Assembly: GCF_021049305.1 (NCBI RefSeq)
Contig: NZ_CP088081.1
Location: forward strand, 806,001-870,000
Length of the DNA stretch: 64,000 bases
Direction: 5' to 3'
Source of the DNA: Ideonella dechloratans
Lineage (GTDB): Bacteria > Pseudomonadota > Gammaproteobacteria > Burkholderiales > Burkholderiaceae_C
Shown here: positions 47,724 to 57,649 of the stretch, piece by piece
Numbering within the stretch: the first letter of the stretch is position 1
How the letters are laid out: each line of letters begins with the position of its first letter
Position numbers and translations under genes: made by a program
The notes under the pieces: model-generated
What the model was told of the DNA's origin: nothing
Seen by the model: the letters and a program-made list of their open reading frames with translations, nothing else
The model's database searches: none

Positions 47724-48359
47724 ATGACGTCCTATACGCCGCTGTTCCCCCGTACCGCCATCGTGCTGACCATCGCGACCGCCTCGGCGGTGCTGCCCAC
47801 CCTGCACGCCGAAACCCTGGCCCCGGATGTGATGATCCGCCAGCTGTCGACCGAGGTGATCGATGCGGTCAAGGGTGACAAGGCCATCCAGGCCGGTGAC
47901 ATCGGCCGCATCAACGCCCTGGTCGATGCCAAGGTGATGCCGGTGGTCGACTTCCAGCGCATGACGGCTTCGGCCGTGGGGCGCTACTGGCGCACCGCCA
48001 CCCCTGACCAGAAGAAGCGCCTGCAGGACGAGTTCAAGACCCTGCTGGTGCGCACCTATGCCGGTGCCCTGTCGCAGGTGCGCGACCAGACCGTGGCCCT
48101 CAAGCCCCTGCGCGCAGCGCCCACCGACACCGAGGTGGTCGTGCGCACCGAGATCCGCGGCCGCGGAGACCCCATCCAGCTGGACTACCGCCTCGAGAAG
48201 AACGGCGACAGCTGGCGCATCTATGACGTGAACGTACTCGGGGTGTGGCTGGTCGAGCAGTACAAGAACAGCTTCGCCCAGGAGATCAATGCCAGCGGCA
48301 TCGATGGTCTGATCGGCAAGCTGGTCGAGAAGAACAAGGCCGCTCCGGCCAAGGGCTGA
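47724..48359 (+). CDS. mlaC: Phospholipid shuttle protein MlaC
   Basis: A 211-residue soluble periplasmic carrier (Tol_Tol_Ttg2 family) that ferries phospholipid between MlaA and MlaD. A signal peptide ends near LHAETLAPD (residue 30). MPVVDFQRMTASAVGRYWR, FKTLLVRTYAGAL and WRIYDVNVLGVWLVEQYK are conserved. The ATG at 47724 follows AAGGAG by eight bases; an in-frame upstream start has no site. About 100 bases separate it from mlaA, the widest gap in the operon. Confidence 0.95.
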   Translation: MTSYTPLFPRTAIVLTIATASAVLPTLHAETLAPDVMIRQLSTEVIDAVKGDKAIQAGDIGRINALVDAKVMPVVDFQRMTASAVGRYWRTATPDQKKRLQDEFKTLLVRTYAGALSQVRDQTVALKPLRAAPTDTEVVVRTEIRGRGDPIQLDYRLEKNGDSWRIYDVNVLGVWLVEQYKNSFAQEINASGIDGLIGKLVEKNKAAPAKG

Positions 48360-48360
48360 C

Positions 48361-48651
48361 ATGCTGCGCCTGCCCGCCCAGATCACGCTGTCCGAGGCCC
48401 GCCAGGTCCGGGATACCCTGTTGTCGCAGATCCATGCCGAGACCGGTGCCGAACTGGTGCTCGACGCCAGTGCACTGACGCAGGTCGATTCCGCCACGCT
48501 GGCCGTGCTGCTGGCCTGCCGGCGGCAGGCCCCGGAGCGACGCTGGGTGGTGCAGGGCGCACCGGCCCAGTTGGGAGATCTGGCCCGTCTCTACGGGGTG
48601 GAGAGCCTGCTGGGCTTGCAAGCCCAGCCGGCTCAATCCTCGACGGTGTAA
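48361..48651 (+). CDS. mlaB: MlaB-like STAS domain protein
   Basis: A 96-residue STAS domain. The typical LDASALTQVDSATLAVLLA motif lies in the middle, with the Ser that is often phosphorylated in related proteins. MlaB binds MlaF and is needed for transporter assembly. The start follows the mlaC stop by one base. Its end overlaps the end of hexR by 19 bases on the opposite strand. No terminator is visible there. Confidence 0.9.
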   Translation: MLRLPAQITLSEARQVRDTLLSQIHAETGAELVLDASALTQVDSATLAVLLACRRQAPERRWVVQGAPAQLGDLARLYGVESLLGLQAQPAQSSTV

Positions 48652-49499
48652 CGCCGCAGCCGCAGGTTGCGCTTGATCTCCTGCAGCGTGGGCCGCAGGG
48701 CCTGGCCCAGGCGCAGCGCCACGCCGGTGGTCAGGATGTCGACGATGGTCAGGTGCAGCAGGCGAGAGACCATCGGGCTGTAGCGGTCGTAATCCTCGGG
48801 ATGGTCGGCCGCCAGCACGGTCTGGCCGTGGGATTGGGCGAGGGTGGCCAGGGGCGAGCCGCTGGCCGTGATGACGATCAGCGTGGCGCCCTTGCGCAGG
48901 ACCACCTCCACCACCTCGATCAGGTCTCGGCTGCGGCCGGAGTTGCTGATCGCCACCACGCAGTCGCCAGGCCTGAGCATGGTGGCGCTCATCAGCTGCA
49001 CATGGCCATCGCTCTGGGCCGTGGCGTTGACACCCAGGCGGAAGAACTTGTGCTGGGCGTCCTGGGCCACGATGCCTGAGTTGCCCATGCCGTAGAACTC
49101 CAGCCGGCGCTGACGGCGCACGGTATCGGTCAGGGCATCGATGGCCTTCTCGCAGGCGGCCGGCGCCGCCGCGTTGCGGTACTTGAGCAGCGCGCTGACC
49201 GCGTTGTCGACCACCTTGATGATCAGCTCGGCGGCGCGGTCGTCCTCGTCCACCGCGCGGTGGACGAAAGGCACGCCCTCGTTGACCACGCCCGCCAGCT
49301 TGAGCTTGAAATCCGCCAGGCCGTCGTAGCCCACGCTGCGGCAGAAGCGCACGACGGTGGGCTTGCTCACCTCGGCGCGCTCGGCCAGCGCGCTCACCGG
49401 CAGCGAGGCGAAGCTGCGCGGATCCTTCAGCAGCAGGGCGGCCACGCGCTGTTCGGCCGGCGGCAGGGCGGGCAGCGAGGCCCGGATTCGGTCAAGCAT
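48633..49499 (-). CDS. hexR: RpiR-family regulator, HexR type
   Basis: A 288-residue regulator with an N-terminal helix-turn-helix (SALAERAEVSKPTVVRFCRSVGY) and a C-terminal SIS sugar-phosphate domain (FYGMGNSGIVAQDAQHKFFRLG, SNSGRSRDLIEV). HexR binds 2-keto-3-deoxy-6-phosphogluconate and controls zwf, Entner-Doudoroff and gluconeogenic genes. It lies 45 bases downstream of zwf, same strand, and a HexR-like operator lies between zwf and tal. These neighbours decide HexR over other RpiR proteins. Confidence 0.9.
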   Translation of the reverse strand: MLDRIRASLPALPPAEQRVAALLLKDPRSFASLPVSALAERAEVSKPTVVRFCRSVGYDGLADFKLKLAGVVNEGVPFVHRAVDEDDRAAELIIKVVDNAVSALLKYRNAAAPAACEKAIDALTDTVRRQRRLEFYGMGNSGIVAQDAQHKFFRLGVNATAQSDGHVQLMSATMLRPGDCVVAISNSGRSRDLIEVVEVVLRKGATLIVITASGSPLATLAQSHGQTVLAADHPEDYDRYSPMVSRLLHLTIVDILTTGVALRLGQALRPTLQEIKRNLRLRRYTVED

Positions 49500-49544
49500 G
49501 GTTCTGGCAGCGTGGGGTGCACGCCGAGGTGAGCGTTCAGCCCC

Positions 49545-50990
49545 CTATTGTTCCTCGGCCCAGGCGAAGCCGTCCCGCGCCACCAGGGCGCTGGCGGCCG
49601 CCGGGCCCCAACTGCCGGCCGCGTAGGTGCGCAGGCCGGTGGCGTCGCGGGACCAGGCGTCCAGGATGGGCTCCACCCAGCGCCAGGCCTGCTCTTGCTC
49701 GTCGCTGCGCACGAAGAGGTTGAGCCGGCCGGCGATGGCATCCAGCAGCAGGCGTTCATAGGCACCCACCCGCTCGCTGGGGAAGGCGCGGTCGAAGTCG
49801 AGGTCCAGCTGGACGGGAGAGAGCTGGTCGCTGGGCCCGCTGCCCTTGGCCGCCATCAGGTGCAGCTCCAGGCCGTCCTCGGGCTGCAGCTTGATCACCA
49901 GCTTGTTGGGCAGGGAGGCCGTTGGGAAGATGGGGTGCGGCACCTCGCGGAAGTTGATCACGATCTGTGCGTCGCGCGCAGCCAGCCTCTTGCCGGTACG
50001 CAGGTAGAAGGGGACACCGGCCCAGCGCCAGTTCTGCACCTCGGTGCGCAGGGCCACGAAGGTTTCGCAGCTGCTGCCGGGGGGGACTTTCACCTCGTCC
50101 AGGTAGCCTGGCACCGCCTGCCCCCCGACGCTGCCGGCCTTGTACTGGCCCCGCAGCACGTCGCGCGCCACGCTCTCCGGGGTGAAGGGCTTGAGGGATT
50201 TCAGCACCTTGAGCTTCTCGTCGCGGATCGCGTCGGCGTCGTTGGTGGACGGCGGCTCCATCGCGATCATCGTCAGCAGCTGCAGGGCATGGTTCTGCAC
50301 CATGTCGCGCAGCGCGCCCGTCTTGTCGTAGAAGTCGCCCCGCGTGCCCACGCCGATGGACTCGGCAAGGGTGATCTGGATGTTGGCGATGCTCTCGCGC
50401 CGCCACAGCGGCTCGAACAGGGCGTTGGCAAAGCGCAAGGCCATCAGGTTCTGCACCGAAGGCTTGCCCAGGTAATGGTCGATGCGGAAGGCCTGGCGTT
50501 CACTGAACACCGAGCGCACCACGCGGTTGATCTCCCGGGCACTCGCCAGGTCGTGGCCCAGGGGCTTTTCCAGCACCACCCGCACCTGGGGGCCGTTCAG
50601 GCCCGCGGCTCCCAATTGCTCACAGATCACCGGGAAGAGGTAGGGGCTGGTGGCCAGGTAAAGCACCACCGTGTCGGCGCCTCGGGTGTCGAGCCATTCC
50701 TTCAGGCCGGCGTAGTCCTCCGGGTGGGACAGGTCCATGCGCCGGTAGTGCAGCAGGGCGGCGAAGCGGGCGAATTCCTCGTCGCTGGGGCGCTTGGAGC
50801 TCTCGACCTCGGCAAAGCGGTCATGGATGAACTCCCGGTAGGCCTCGTCGCTGCGGTCGTCCCGGGCCACGGCCAGGATGCGGCCGCCCTCGGGCAGCTT
50901 GCCGTGCCGGAAGGCCTGGAAGAGGGCGGGCATCAGCTTGCGCCAGGTGAGGTCGCCGGTGCCGCCGAAGAAGACCAGGTCGAAGGACAT
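49545..50990 (-). CDS. zwf: Glucose-6-phosphate 1-dehydrogenase
   Basis: First enzyme of the oxidative pentose phosphate and Entner-Doudoroff routes: glucose 6-phosphate to 6-phosphogluconolactone with NADP. 481 residues. Cofactor loop FGGTGDLTWRKLMPALF, active site RIDHYLGKPSVQNL, and EKPLGHDLASA are present. The full length and C-terminal domain are normal. It diverges from tal-pgi; an inverted repeat resembling a HexR site lies 11 bases before its start. The long antisense frame over this gene is a shadow of high GC. Confidence 0.97.
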   Translation of the reverse strand: MSFDLVFFGGTGDLTWRKLMPALFQAFRHGKLPEGGRILAVARDDRSDEAYREFIHDRFAEVESSKRPSDEEFARFAALLHYRRMDLSHPEDYAGLKEWLDTRGADTVVLYLATSPYLFPVICEQLGAAGLNGPQVRVVLEKPLGHDLASAREINRVVRSVFSERQAFRIDHYLGKPSVQNLMALRFANALFEPLWRRESIANIQITLAESIGVGTRGDFYDKTGALRDMVQNHALQLLTMIAMEPPSTNDADAIRDEKLKVLKSLKPFTPESVARDVLRGQYKAGSVGGQAVPGYLDEVKVPPGSSCETFVALRTEVQNWRWAGVPFYLRTGKRLAARDAQIVINFREVPHPIFPTASLPNKLVIKLQPEDGLELHLMAAKGSGPSDQLSPVQLDLDFDRAFPSERVGAYERLLLDAIAGRLNLFVRSDEQEQAWRWVEPILDAWSRDATGLRTYAAGSWGPAAASALVARDGFAWAEEQ

Positions 50991-51000
50991 GCTGTCGGCC

Positions 51001-51015
51001 GGTAATTTTGTTACT
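51001..51015. promoter_or_regulatory. HexR-like operator between zwf and tal
   Basis: GGTAATTTTGTTACT has the half sites GTAATT and TTAC in the same spacing as the HexR consensus TGTARTTWAAWTACA (10 of 15 match). A second palindrome, TCATGCATGA, lies at 51024-51033. Both would affect zwf and the tal leader. Confidence 0.55.
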
Positions 51016-51051
51016 TCAAAAGATCATGCATGACTTGGTCAGGAGGGTCAA

Positions 51052-51171
51052 ATGCGCGGCAGGCCGGGGGCCTCTTGGCGAGGCCCTTGGAAAAACGTCC
51101 TAGGGAGCGTCACCAAGTCGGGTTCTAATCGGGCCGTGGCACTTTCCTTGCACGTCTTTTGCGCACCATGA
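51052..51171 (+). CDS. Small upstream ORF overlapping the tal start
   Basis: Forty codons including the stop. ATG at 51052 follows AGGAGGG by four bases, an ideal ribosome site. It reads [20 protein letters not shown] and ends in HVFCAP, with the TGA (51169-51171) overlapping the tal ATG (51168) as ATGA. tal itself has no visible ribosome site, so translation may pass from this ORF to tal. The RNA over codons 6-12 can form a seven-pair hairpin (GGGCCTC / GAGGCCC, 51068-51086). The peptide resembles nothing that I know, and no related gene is claimed. Confidence 0.5.
   Translation: MRGRPGASWRGPWKNVLGSVTKSGSNRAVALSLHVFCAP
51137..51152 (+). promoter_or_regulatory. Sigma-54-like promoter before tal
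   Basis: TGGCACTTTCCTTGCA is the closest match to the RpoN consensus in the window: GG at 51138-51139, ten bases, GC at 51150-51151. Its start point would fall about five bases before the tal ATG, giving an almost leaderless message, so it may be chance. No TGT-N10-ACA site was found upstream. Confidence 0.4.
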
Positions 51172-52115
51172 ATCAGCTCGAACAACTCAAGGCCTACACC
51201 ACCGTGGTGGCCGACACCGGTAACTTCAAGCAAATGGCGCAGTACGCGCCGCGCGACGCCACCACCAATCCGTCCCTGATCCTGAAGGCGGTACAGCAGG
51301 CCGAGTACGCACCCCTGCTGAGTGAGGCCGTGGCCGCGCACAAGGGTCGTCCGCTGGACGAGGTGGTGGACCGGGTGCTGGTGCGCTTCGGCCTGGAAAT
51401 CCTGAAGGTGGTGCCCGGACGCGTTTCCACCGAGGTGGATGCCCGCCTGTCCTTCGACACGGCCGCCACCATCGCCCGCGCCCAGCGCTTGATCGCCATG
51501 TACGAGGCGGCGGGCATCGGCCGCGACCGCGTGCTGATCAAGATCGCCTCCACCTGGGAAGGCATCCAGGCGGCGCGTGCGCTGGAGCAGCAGGGCATCC
51601 GCTGCAACCTCACCTTGCTGTTCAGCTTCTGCCAGGCGGTGGCCTGCGGGGATGCCGGCGTGCGGCTGATCAGCCCCTTCGTCGGCCGTATCTACGACTG
51701 GTACAAGAAGCAGGCGGGTGCATCCTGGGACGAGGCGGGCATGGCCGGTGCCAACGACCCGGGCGTGCGCTCGGTGGCCAAGATCTTCCACTACTACAAG
51801 AAGTACGGCATCGCCACCGAGGTGATGGGCGCGAGCTTCCGCAACGTCGGGCAGATCCTGGCGCTGGCGGGTTGCGATCTGCTGACCATCAGCCCCGATC
51901 TGCTGACCCAGCTGCAGTCTGCCGAGGAGCCGGTGACCCGGGCCCTCTCGCCGCAGTCCGAGGCGGCGGAGGTGCCCCATGGCTGTACCTTCAACGAGGC
52001 CCGCTTCCGTTGGGCTCTCAACGAGGATGCCATGGCCACTGAAAAGCTGGCCGAGGGCATCCGCCTCTTCGCCGCCGATGCGGTGAAGCTCGATGCGCTG
52101 ATCCAGGGGAGCTGA
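51168..52115 (+). CDS. tal: Transaldolase
   Basis: Pentose phosphate enzyme that moves a dihydroxyacetone unit between sugar phosphates. 315 residues; start [18 protein letters not shown] and [10 protein letters not shown] match the TalB type. The Schiff-base Lys is Lys125 in [27 protein letters not shown] and TISPDLL are also conserved. The ATG sits in ATGA with the small upstream ORF. A TTG nine bases before is possible but less likely. pgi follows after one base. Confidence 0.95.
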   Translation: MNQLEQLKAYTTVVADTGNFKQMAQYAPRDATTNPSLILKAVQQAEYAPLLSEAVAAHKGRPLDEVVDRVLVRFGLEILKVVPGRVSTEVDARLSFDTAATIARAQRLIAMYEAAGIGRDRVLIKIASTWEGIQAARALEQQGIRCNLTLLFSFCQAVACGDAGVRLISPFVGRIYDWYKKQAGASWDEAGMAGANDPGVRSVAKIFHYYKKYGIATEVMGASFRNVGQILALAGCDLLTISPDLLTQLQSAEEPVTRALSPQSEAAEVPHGCTFNEARFRWALNEDAMATEKLAEGIRLFAADAVKLDALIQGS

Positions 52116-52116
52116 G

Positions 52117-53712
<1,596 letters not shown>

Positions 53713-53742
53713 TCTCCCCAAGCGGGTATCACAGGAGGAACC

Positions 53743-54555
53743 ATGGATGTGCTGCTGACAAGACCGACGGCCCGAGCCGGCCTGAAGCTCCTGCTGGGCT
53801 TGGCCATGGCATTGGCGGTGGGACTGGCCATGGCCAGCGAAAAGCGTGGCGTCGGCCTGAAGGATCGCAACGGTGCATCCCAGTTGCAGGCCCTCAAGGT
53901 GAGCTGGTACTACACCTGGACCCCGCAGCCGATGGCCGATCCCGTGTCCGCCAAGTTCGTGCCCATGGTGTGGGGGGGGCGCTGGCTCGACAGCCAGATC
54001 TCTGCGCTGCAAGGCAAGCCTGTGGCGCCCGAGCTGCTGGCGCTCAATGAGCCCGATCAGGTCGGACAGTCCAACATGTCGGTCCAGGACGCTGTAGCGG
54101 CCTGGCCGGTCCTCAGTCAGTTGGGTACCCGGATCAGCTCACCCGCCACGTCTGCCCCCCTGGGGGGCTGGGCGTTGAGTTTTGAAAGGAGCGCCAAGGC
54201 GTCCAATCTGCGCACGGACTTTGTCGCCATTCACATCTATGGTCCTCCGGATCCTCAGAAGTTTTTGCAGCGATTGGACGCGGCTTACAAGCACTACCGC
54301 AAGCCGATCTGGATCACCGAGTTTGCTGTGGCCGACTGGAGTGCCCGCGAAGCGGGTACCAACCGTTACTCCGAGGAGCAAGTGATGGCCTTCATGAAGG
54401 TGGTGATTCCCGAGCTGGAGAAGCGCTCCTATGTGGAGCGCTATGCTTGGTTTGGTGCGGGGCGTGGGAGTGGCAAGGAGGCGGTACGCACTTCGCGACT
54501 GGTGGACAGTCGTGGTGCACTCACCCCCCTCGGACGCCTGTATGCCAGCTTCTGA
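53743..54555 (+). CDS. Secreted glycosyl hydrolase, GH128/Asl1-like
   Basis: A 270-residue protein with a signal peptide (hydrophobic core LKLLLGLAMALAVGLAMA, cut near ASEK). The rest fits the Glyco_hydro_cc (Asl1-like, GH128) fold: VSWYYTWTPQP, PMVWGGRW, LLALNEPD (candidate acid/base Glu) and ITEFAVADW (candidate nucleophile Glu). Members cut beta-1,3-glucan. AGGAGG lies four bases before the ATG. A/T content is a little higher than in the neighbours in the second half. Its end overlaps the HAD gene by 14 bases. Confidence 0.87.
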   Translation: MDVLLTRPTARAGLKLLLGLAMALAVGLAMASEKRGVGLKDRNGASQLQALKVSWYYTWTPQPMADPVSAKFVPMVWGGRWLDSQISALQGKPVAPELLALNEPDQVGQSNMSVQDAVAAWPVLSQLGTRISSPATSAPLGGWALSFERSAKASNLRTDFVAIHIYGPPDPQKFLQRLDAAYKHYRKPIWITEFAVADWSAREAGTNRYSEEQVMAFMKVVIPELEKRSYVERYAWFGAGRGSGKEAVRTSRLVDSRGALTPLGRLYASF

Positions 54556-55237
54556 ACGGGTTCACGCAGGGCCACTTCGCCCGCACCTGATCTTCGACTT
54601 CGGCGGGGTGCTGTTCCGCTGGAGGCCGGCCGATCTGCTGGCCCGGGTGCTTCCTCAGCACATCCATTCGGGTGAAGAGGCCGAACACTGGAAGCGACAG
54701 TTTTTCCAGGCCTACCAAGGGGACTGGGGGGCCTTCGACAGCGGCCTGATCAGTGCTGAGGAATGTCGCGATCGCATTGCGGCTCGCACCGGTCTGAGCC
54801 GGCAGGAGGTGCAGGCGGTGATCGAGGCGGTGCCTGCGGAGCTGATGCCGCAGCAGGAGACCGTGGCCATCCTGCGGGCCCTCAAGACCGCGGGGCATCG
54901 GCTGTTCTTCCTCTCGAACATGCCGGAGCCCTATGCCCGCCACCTGGAGCAGCACCACGACTTCCTCGCCTGGTTCGAGGACGGGGTGTTCTCGGCCCGG
55001 GTGAAGACCGGCAAGCCGGGGCTGGACATCTTCCGTCTGGCGCTGGCCCGCTTCGGCGTGGCGGCCCAGGAGGCCCTGTTCATCGATGACCATGTGGAGA
55101 ACATCCAGGCTGCCGCCCAGCTCGGGCTGCCGGCACTGCACTTCACGTCTGCGGCGCGTCTGGCGCTGGACCTGAAGGGCAAGGGGTTCAGTCTGCCTGG
55201 CGTGTCCGTGCCCGACGCCACTGCCGAGTCGAACTGA
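54542..55237 (+). CDS. HAD-superfamily hydrolase
   Basis: A 231-residue HAD hydrolase of the YihX-like group. Motif I is FDFGG, where the usual second Asp is replaced by Gly (FDFGGVLFRW is common in this subgroup); motif II is LSNMPE; motif III Lys is in RVKTGKPG; motif IV is FIDDHVENI. It should dephosphorylate a small metabolite; relatives act on sugar phosphates. The ATG at 54542 overlaps the glycosidase end by 14 bases. Its 3' end overlaps the convergent GlxA-type gene by 50 bases. Confidence 0.9.
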   Translation: MPASERVHAGPLRPHLIFDFGGVLFRWRPADLLARVLPQHIHSGEEAEHWKRQFFQAYQGDWGAFDSGLISAEECRDRIAARTGLSRQEVQAVIEAVPAELMPQQETVAILRALKTAGHRLFFLSNMPEPYARHLEQHHDFLAWFEDGVFSARVKTGKPGLDIFRLALARFGVAAQEALFIDDHVENIQAAAQLGLPALHFTSAARLALDLKGKGFSLPGVSVPDATAESN

Positions 55238-56165
55238 AGCCGGCCAGATCGGCGGCCCGATCCCGGCTCATCCCGCTGCCATGGGCCTCGCGGGCCAGGG
55301 CCAGACGCACCTGCTCGACGTGCTGGCGGGGCGACACGCCGGCATGCTGCTGGAACAGGCGCGTCAGATGGCGCGGGGTGACATGGGCCACCGACGCCAT
55401 GCGCTCCAGGCTCCAGTCCTCGCCCGGCGCCTCGACCACCGCGTTCTGCACGGCATGAACGGCCGGGTGCAGGTGCCGCCGTCCCGCCAGCAGCGGCGAG
55501 CGCTCCGGGTCCTGCTGGCCCCGGCGGTGGAACACCACCATCACCTGTGCCACCGCCGAAGCCGGTCCTTCGCCAAGCACTTCGGCAACCAGGTGCAGGG
55601 CCAGGTCGATGCCTGCGGTGACGCCTGCGCTGCTCCAGACCGGCCCATCCTGCACGAAGACGCGGTTGCCCTGCACCTTGCAGCCCGGCGCCAGCCGGGC
55701 CAGTTCGTCCAGCAGCTCATGGTGGGTCGTGGCCTCGCGGTGCGCCAGCAGGCCGGCGTCGGCCGCCAGCAGGGCGCCTGAGCAGACGGTCAGCAGTCGG
55801 CATGGGCTCGGGTTGGCCTGCAGCAGCGGCGCCAGGGTCAGGTTCAGCCAGTCCCGCGCCGACAGCCAGGCCGGCTCGGGACGGATCACCTTCGATGCCT
55901 CACCGGGGCGTCCCAGCAGCCAGACCCAGCTGTCAGGGGGCAGTGCAGCGGGCAGGGGCATCAGCCCTGCCAGGGGCAGGCCCACCGAACTGAGGGTTTC
56001 TGGTTCCGGGCTGATGAAATGCAGCGCGAAGGCCGGCGGCAGGCCCCGCCGGGCCAGGTGCTGGTTGGCCAGGCGGAAGGCTTCCGCTGGCCCGGCCAGG
56101 TCCAGCAGCAAGGTGTCGGGCAGCACCAGGAACCAGAGGTTCACCGGGCCGGCGGGCAGTCTCAT
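55188..56165 (-). CDS. GlxA-family transcriptional regulator (DJ-1/PfpI plus AraC domains)
   Basis: A 325-residue protein. The first ~190 residues form a DJ-1/PfpI domain with the cysteine elbow LLTVCSGALLAADAGLL and EATTHHELLDEL; the last ~100 residues are an AraC-type DNA-binding domain (ERMASVAHVTPRHLTRLFQQ, then GMSRDRAADLAGFSS). GlxA-type proteins sense metabolites such as carnitine, glycine betaine or related amines in some species. The ATG at 56165 overlaps the stop of the upstream DJ-1 gene. It is third in a coupled operon and probably regulates it. Confidence 0.9.
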   Translation of the reverse strand: MRLPAGPVNLWFLVLPDTLLLDLAGPAEAFRLANQHLARRGLPPAFALHFISPEPETLSSVGLPLAGLMPLPAALPPDSWVWLLGRPGEASKVIRPEPAWLSARDWLNLTLAPLLQANPSPCRLLTVCSGALLAADAGLLAHREATTHHELLDELARLAPGCKVQGNRVFVQDGPVWSSAGVTAGIDLALHLVAEVLGEGPASAVAQVMVVFHRRGQQDPERSPLLAGRRHLHPAVHAVQNAVVEAPGEDWSLERMASVAHVTPRHLTRLFQQHAGVSPRQHVEQVRLALAREAHGSGMSRDRAADLAGFSSTRQWRRARTRQAD

Positions 56166-56800
56166 TCGGTCGGATCCCATGGGTAGTCCAGCTGGCGGGC
56201 GGTGCGTTGCGCCAGTTCCACGCCGGCGCATCGTCGCACCAGGTGCAGGCTCAGGTCCAGGCCTGCCGCGATGCCGGCGGAGCTGAGCACCCGGCCGGTG
56301 TCCACCCAGCGCCTGTCCGGTCGCAGCCGCAGTTGCGGGTGCCGCCGGCCCAGGGCCTCCAGATCCTCCCAGTGGGTGGTGGCTTCGGCGTTCCGCAGCA
56401 GGCCGGCATCGGCCAGCAGGAAGGCGCCCGTGCAGATGGAGGCCACCCGGCCGGCGTCGCGGCCGAGGCGGGCCAGCGTGGCGAGGAAGACCGGGTCCTG
56501 CTGCAGCCGGTCCACCACACCGCCGGGCACGATCAGCAGATCGGGCGCTGCCGCATCGTGCAGGGCCAGATCCGGCTGCAGACCCAGGCCGGCCCGGGCC
56601 CGCACGGGCCGGCCATCGGGGGAGGCCGTGCGCAGACGGAAGGGCGGAACGGGCATGTGGGCGGCGTCAGCCGAGGGCGCATCACGCCGGGCCAGCCGGT
56701 TGGCCGTGGTGAACACCTCGTAGGGGCCCGCGAAGTCCAGCAGTTCGACCTCGTCGAACATCAGCAGCAGGACGTCGGTGGGGCGGTCGCCGGGCTTCAT
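56162..56800 (-). CDS. DJ-1/PfpI family protein
   Basis: A 212-residue DJ-1/PfpI-fold protein without a DNA-binding domain. MFDEVELLDFAGPYEVFTTA at the N terminus and ASICTGAFLLADAGLL with Cys in the elbow, then NAEATTHWEDLE, resemble the isonitrile hydratase (InhA) branch. The reaction cannot be fixed. The ATG at 56800 lies in ATGA with the isochorismatase stop; the open frame further upstream is a shadow of that gene. It shares its fold with the regulator downstream, so the two may come from one duplication. Confidence 0.88.
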   Translation of the reverse strand: MKPGDRPTDVLLLMFDEVELLDFAGPYEVFTTANRLARRDAPSADAAHMPVPPFRLRTASPDGRPVRARAGLGLQPDLALHDAAAPDLLIVPGGVVDRLQQDPVFLATLARLGRDAGRVASICTGAFLLADAGLLRNAEATTHWEDLEALGRRHPQLRLRPDRRWVDTGRVLSSAGIAAGLDLSLHLVRRCAGVELAQRTARQLDYPWDPTE

Positions 56801-57381
56801 GTCGCCTGCGCCACGGCAGTGGCCCGCTCCAGGGCCTGCGCGATGGTACAGACGGTGGCGAAGCGGCCGGCCAGCACGGTCTCGGTTCGCTCGCGCAGTT
56901 GCGCGGCGGTCACCACGTTGCCGGCGGGGCTCACCATGTCGAAGGTCAGGGTGGCTTCCGTCACGTAGTCCACCTCCCAGCCCTCGTCGCTGGCGTGGCG
57001 GGTGGTCGTCTCGCAGCATTGCTCGGTGCGGATGCCGGCCACGATCAGCCGACGCAGTCCCTGTTCACGCAGCCAGTCGCCCAGCCCCGTGCCGACCAGG
57101 GCGCTGTGGCGGTGCTTCTCCACCACCCGCGCGGCGTCGAAGGCGGGCAGGCCGGGCAGGGGACGCACCAGGCCGCTGGCGTGCGCGAAAGGGTTGTCGG
57201 CCCGGTCGGGGCCATCGGTGTGGAAGACCTGGACGATGGGCAGTCCGGCGGCCTGTGCGCCGGTCAGCAGGCGGGTGGTGGCGTCCAGGTAGGCCGGCAG
57301 CTCGGCGCGGGACCAGTAGGGCCGGGCGGTGAAGGAGGCCTGGACATCGATGAGCAGCACGGCGGTGTCAGGAGAGGACAT
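56797..57381 (-). CDS. Isochorismatase-family cysteine hydrolase
   Basis: A 194-residue hydrolase. The catalytic Asp is in LLIDVQASF, Lys in VVEKHRHSAL, and the nucleophile Cys in GIRTEQCCETTTRHA. Family members hydrolyse amides or N-carbamoyl compounds. The start at MSSPDTAV (57381) is preferred because GAGA lies upstream and the extension (MMSRHG...) looks non-coding. It is first of three coupled genes with a DJ-1 protein and a GlxA-type regulator, which suggests a small catabolic unit for a nitrogen compound; substrate unknown. Confidence 0.9.
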   Translation of the reverse strand: MSSPDTAVLLIDVQASFTARPYWSRAELPAYLDATTRLLTGAQAAGLPIVQVFHTDGPDRADNPFAHASGLVRPLPGLPAFDAARVVEKHRHSALVGTGLGDWLREQGLRRLIVAGIRTEQCCETTTRHASDEGWEVDYVTEATLTFDMVSPAGNVVTAAQLRERTETVLAGRFATVCTIAQALERATAVAQAT

Positions 57382-57649
57382 GAAGATCACCTTGAATGAG
57401 AAACGGTGATCGGCATCTTGCCCAGAGCCAGCGGTGTTCCACAGGCCGTGTCGGGACATCATGCGGTCATTTCAGGACATCGAGGCCGCCGGCGCTTCCT
57501 CGCCGCGGCGGGGGAGCCGCCGGCAAAACTCTGCGGTGATGTCACCGTTGTTTCCGCCTTTGTGCAAATGGTTTCTCTCCCACCATGGCGGCAGGCGCAG
57601 TGAGACAGGTCCGGAGGTCGGGCCGGCTGTCGCCCACAAGGGAGTTCAC

